From positions 1 through 5,823 of the forward strand of contig JAISIQ010000122.1 of the NCBI GenBank assembly GCA_031261945.1: a DNA stretch of 5,823 bases. Reading direction: 5' to 3'. Shown in pieces: positions 5,135 through 5,823 of the stretch (position 1 is its first letter; every line of letters begins with the position of its first letter). The notes beneath the pieces were generated by a model. That model was not told the origin of the DNA. It was given only the letters and a program-made list of their open reading frames with translations, and ran no database searches. The stretch is from Methanobrevibacter sp. (GTDB lineage Archaea; Methanobacteriota; Methanobacteria; Methanobacteriales; Methanobacteriaceae). The position numbers were made by a program, and so were the translations under genes.

Positions 5135-5206
5135 GTTAGGGTCCATTCCTTAGTTTATCATATGAACTAATAAGTAAGTATTAGATTTGGGTAAAATATG
5201 CCCTTA
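5135..5206 (+). ncRNA. Candidate small RNA or structured leader behind the 5107 TATA box
   Basis: Downstream of a promoter-like box lie two hairpins. The first, 5150-5170, pairs TTAGTTTAT with ATGAACTAA around a three-base CAT loop, with one T-G wobble. The second, 5189-5203, pairs GGGTA with TGCCC around AAATA. AGGG at 5138-5141 can also pair with CCCT at 5201-5204, which would exclude the second hairpin. A pyrimidine-rich tract after 5205 could end the transcript. Class and function are unknown. Confidence 0.3.
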
Positions 5207-5419
5207 TCTTCTATTTATGGATAAATGGCTAATTTTAATATTTTCATTTCTTACTCTCTCTATTTTCTTTTATTTCCTTTCACTACTATTTTTTATTAAT
5301 TTTAACCTTGTTAATATTGTTAATTGTAATATTGCTACTAATATAATTATTAATATTAAAATAGCTATTTCTACAGAATATTTTTGTATTAATTTTAATA
5401 AATGTATCAATAACTAACA

Positions 5420-5440
5420 AATAATAATAATAATAATAAA
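5420..5440. repeat. AAT trinucleotide microsatellite
   Basis: About six consecutive AAT units occur, with looser AAT/TAA repeats continuing on both sides. It is simple sequence with no visible function. Confidence 0.85.
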
Positions 5441-5534
5441 TATTGTAATAAGCATTATGATAAATATTATAATGATAGATTGTAATAATAAAATTAATAA
5501 TAAATGTAATAATACTAATAATAGTAATAATTAA

Positions 5535-5625
5535 TAAATAACTAGGATAATTAACAATAATAATTAACAATAATAAGTAACGATTATGAGTAACAATTAT
5601 AAATGATAATTATAAATAATAATTG
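5535..5625. repeat. Decayed tandem array of seven 13-bp units
   Basis: Units start at 5535, 5548, 5561, 5574, 5587, 5600 and 5613. The second and third are identical (TAATTAACAATAA); the others follow TAAnTAACnAttA with substitutions. The first five units all have TAAC at positions 5-8, so cytosines fall at 5542, 5555, 5568, 5581 and 5594, exactly 13 apart. They are the only cytosines between 5516 and 5631. The array ends about 95 bp before the gene at 5721. Confidence 0.75.
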
Positions 5626-5720
5626 TAATAGCTATTAATTATAATAGCAATAATAAAATAATGGCAATAATGAGTAGTAAATAACATAATGAAGATAGCA
5701 TAGTATTTTAATGTGATAAA

Positions 5721-5823
5721 ATGGAAAGATCTACATTTTTTGCAATAGTAATAGCTGCAATCCTTATCTTTGGAAGTTATTTGTGGGTAATGTCTGAATT
5801 TAGCTTAGTTGAACCAGTTGGGA
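5721..5823 (+). CDS. Unknown protein with an N-terminal membrane segment (3' end outside window)
   Basis: The frame is open from ATG at 5721 to the end of the window, giving 34 residues. After a short MERST start, residues 6-23 (FFAIVIAAILIFGSYLWV) form one hydrophobic helix, followed by a more polar MSEFSLVEPVG. It could be a membrane anchor with the rest outside the cell, or an uncleaved signal; no lipobox cysteine is visible. GTGAT at 5713-5717 is a partial SD in the same 11-nt register as other genes, which supports this start. The family cannot be recognised from this fragment. The large gap before it suggests it is not part of the exosome cluster. Confidence 0.65.
   Translation, partial: MERSTFFAIVIAAILIFGSYLWVMSEFSLVEPVG

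Larger units (their letters stand above)
4816..5720. other. 905-bp gap without a convincing gene
   Basis: In order, the gap contains a short stop-codon duplication, a palindrome with T-tracts, a GC-richer stretch near 5005-5055, a strong TATA-like box at 5107 with foldable sequence after it, a pyrimidine-rich tract (about 5205-5300), an AAT microsatellite (about 5420-5440), a decayed 13-bp repeat array (5535-5625) and two ATAGCTAT palindromes (5361, 5628). Open frames of 76 codons (+) and 94 codons (-) exist, but they consist mostly of Ile, Asn, Tyr, Phe and Leu from AT-rich simple sequence, lack SD sites, and are not called as genes. The gap may hold one or two small RNAs or the remains of lost genes. 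Confidence 0.6.

Noticed and set aside
5135..5206. tRNA gene
   Set aside because: No T-arm motif, acceptor pairing or cloverleaf can be formed; only two simple hairpins are seen.
5187..5417. 76-codon + frame starting at TTG
   Set aside because: The TTG overlaps a predicted hairpin and has no SD, and the product is largely AT-driven simple sequence. Only the shorter version from 5217 is noted as a weak finding.
5286..5570. 94-codon minus-strand frame
   Set aside because: The translation is nearly all Ile, Asn, Tyr and Thr, generated by AAT/TAA simple repeats.
5535..5625. CRISPR array
   Set aside because: The units are 13 bp and directly adjacent, with no spacers, and no cas genes are nearby.

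Overview
The window looks like an AT-rich archaeal chromosome of the Methanobacteriales, most likely Methanobrevibacter or a close relative. The reasons are an archaeal-only gene set, very low GC between genes, ATA/AAA/GAA-rich codon use, GTG and TTG starts, and Shine-Dalgarno (SD) sites of the GAGGTGAT type. All recognised genes are on the + strand. The genus is an inference from composition and gene order, not from a database match.

Layout. 1-411 is the 3' end of a gene with a long, acidic, low-complexity tail, probably exosome subunit Rrp4. Then come rrp41 (550-1257) and rrp42 (1282-2067), the RNase PH-type ring of the archaeal exosome; rpl37ae (2338-2607) and rpoP (2608-2739, directly abutting), two small zinc-ribbon proteins of the ribosome and RNA polymerase; a Brix-domain ribosome-biogenesis protein (2954-3466) followed after 5 nt by the KEOPS subunit Pcc1 (3472-3783); prefoldin beta (4136-4486) and a DUF3194-like protein (4531-4815). 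After 905 bases without a convincing gene, the start of a protein with an N-terminal membrane segment runs off the window (5721-5823). This is the known euryarchaeal information-processing cluster linking RNA decay, translation, transcription, tRNA modification and protein folding. Here it is broken into short units by long AT-rich gaps holding T-tract terminators and TATA-like boxes.

Non-coding content. Three things stand out. (1) The 8-bp palindrome ATAGCTAT occurs 15 times; all six coding copies read Ile-Ala-Ile, and four copies cluster after rrp42. (2) Short tandem repeats with 11-16 bp units occur in most of the gaps, including four 11-bp units before rrp41 and a decayed array of seven 13-bp units at 5535-5625. 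(3) The 4816-5720 gap holds two GC-richer, foldable stretches, about 4981-5060 and 5135-5206. The second lies behind a TATA box identical over ten bases to the one before rpl37ae. Both are candidate unrecognised RNAs.

Translation starts. Six genes place their start codon exactly 11 nt from the first base of the SD register. rrp41 and pcc1 do not: their only canonical start (GTG) lies inside the SD itself, and an ATC or ATT codon sits at or next to the expected position. These two may use non-canonical initiation.
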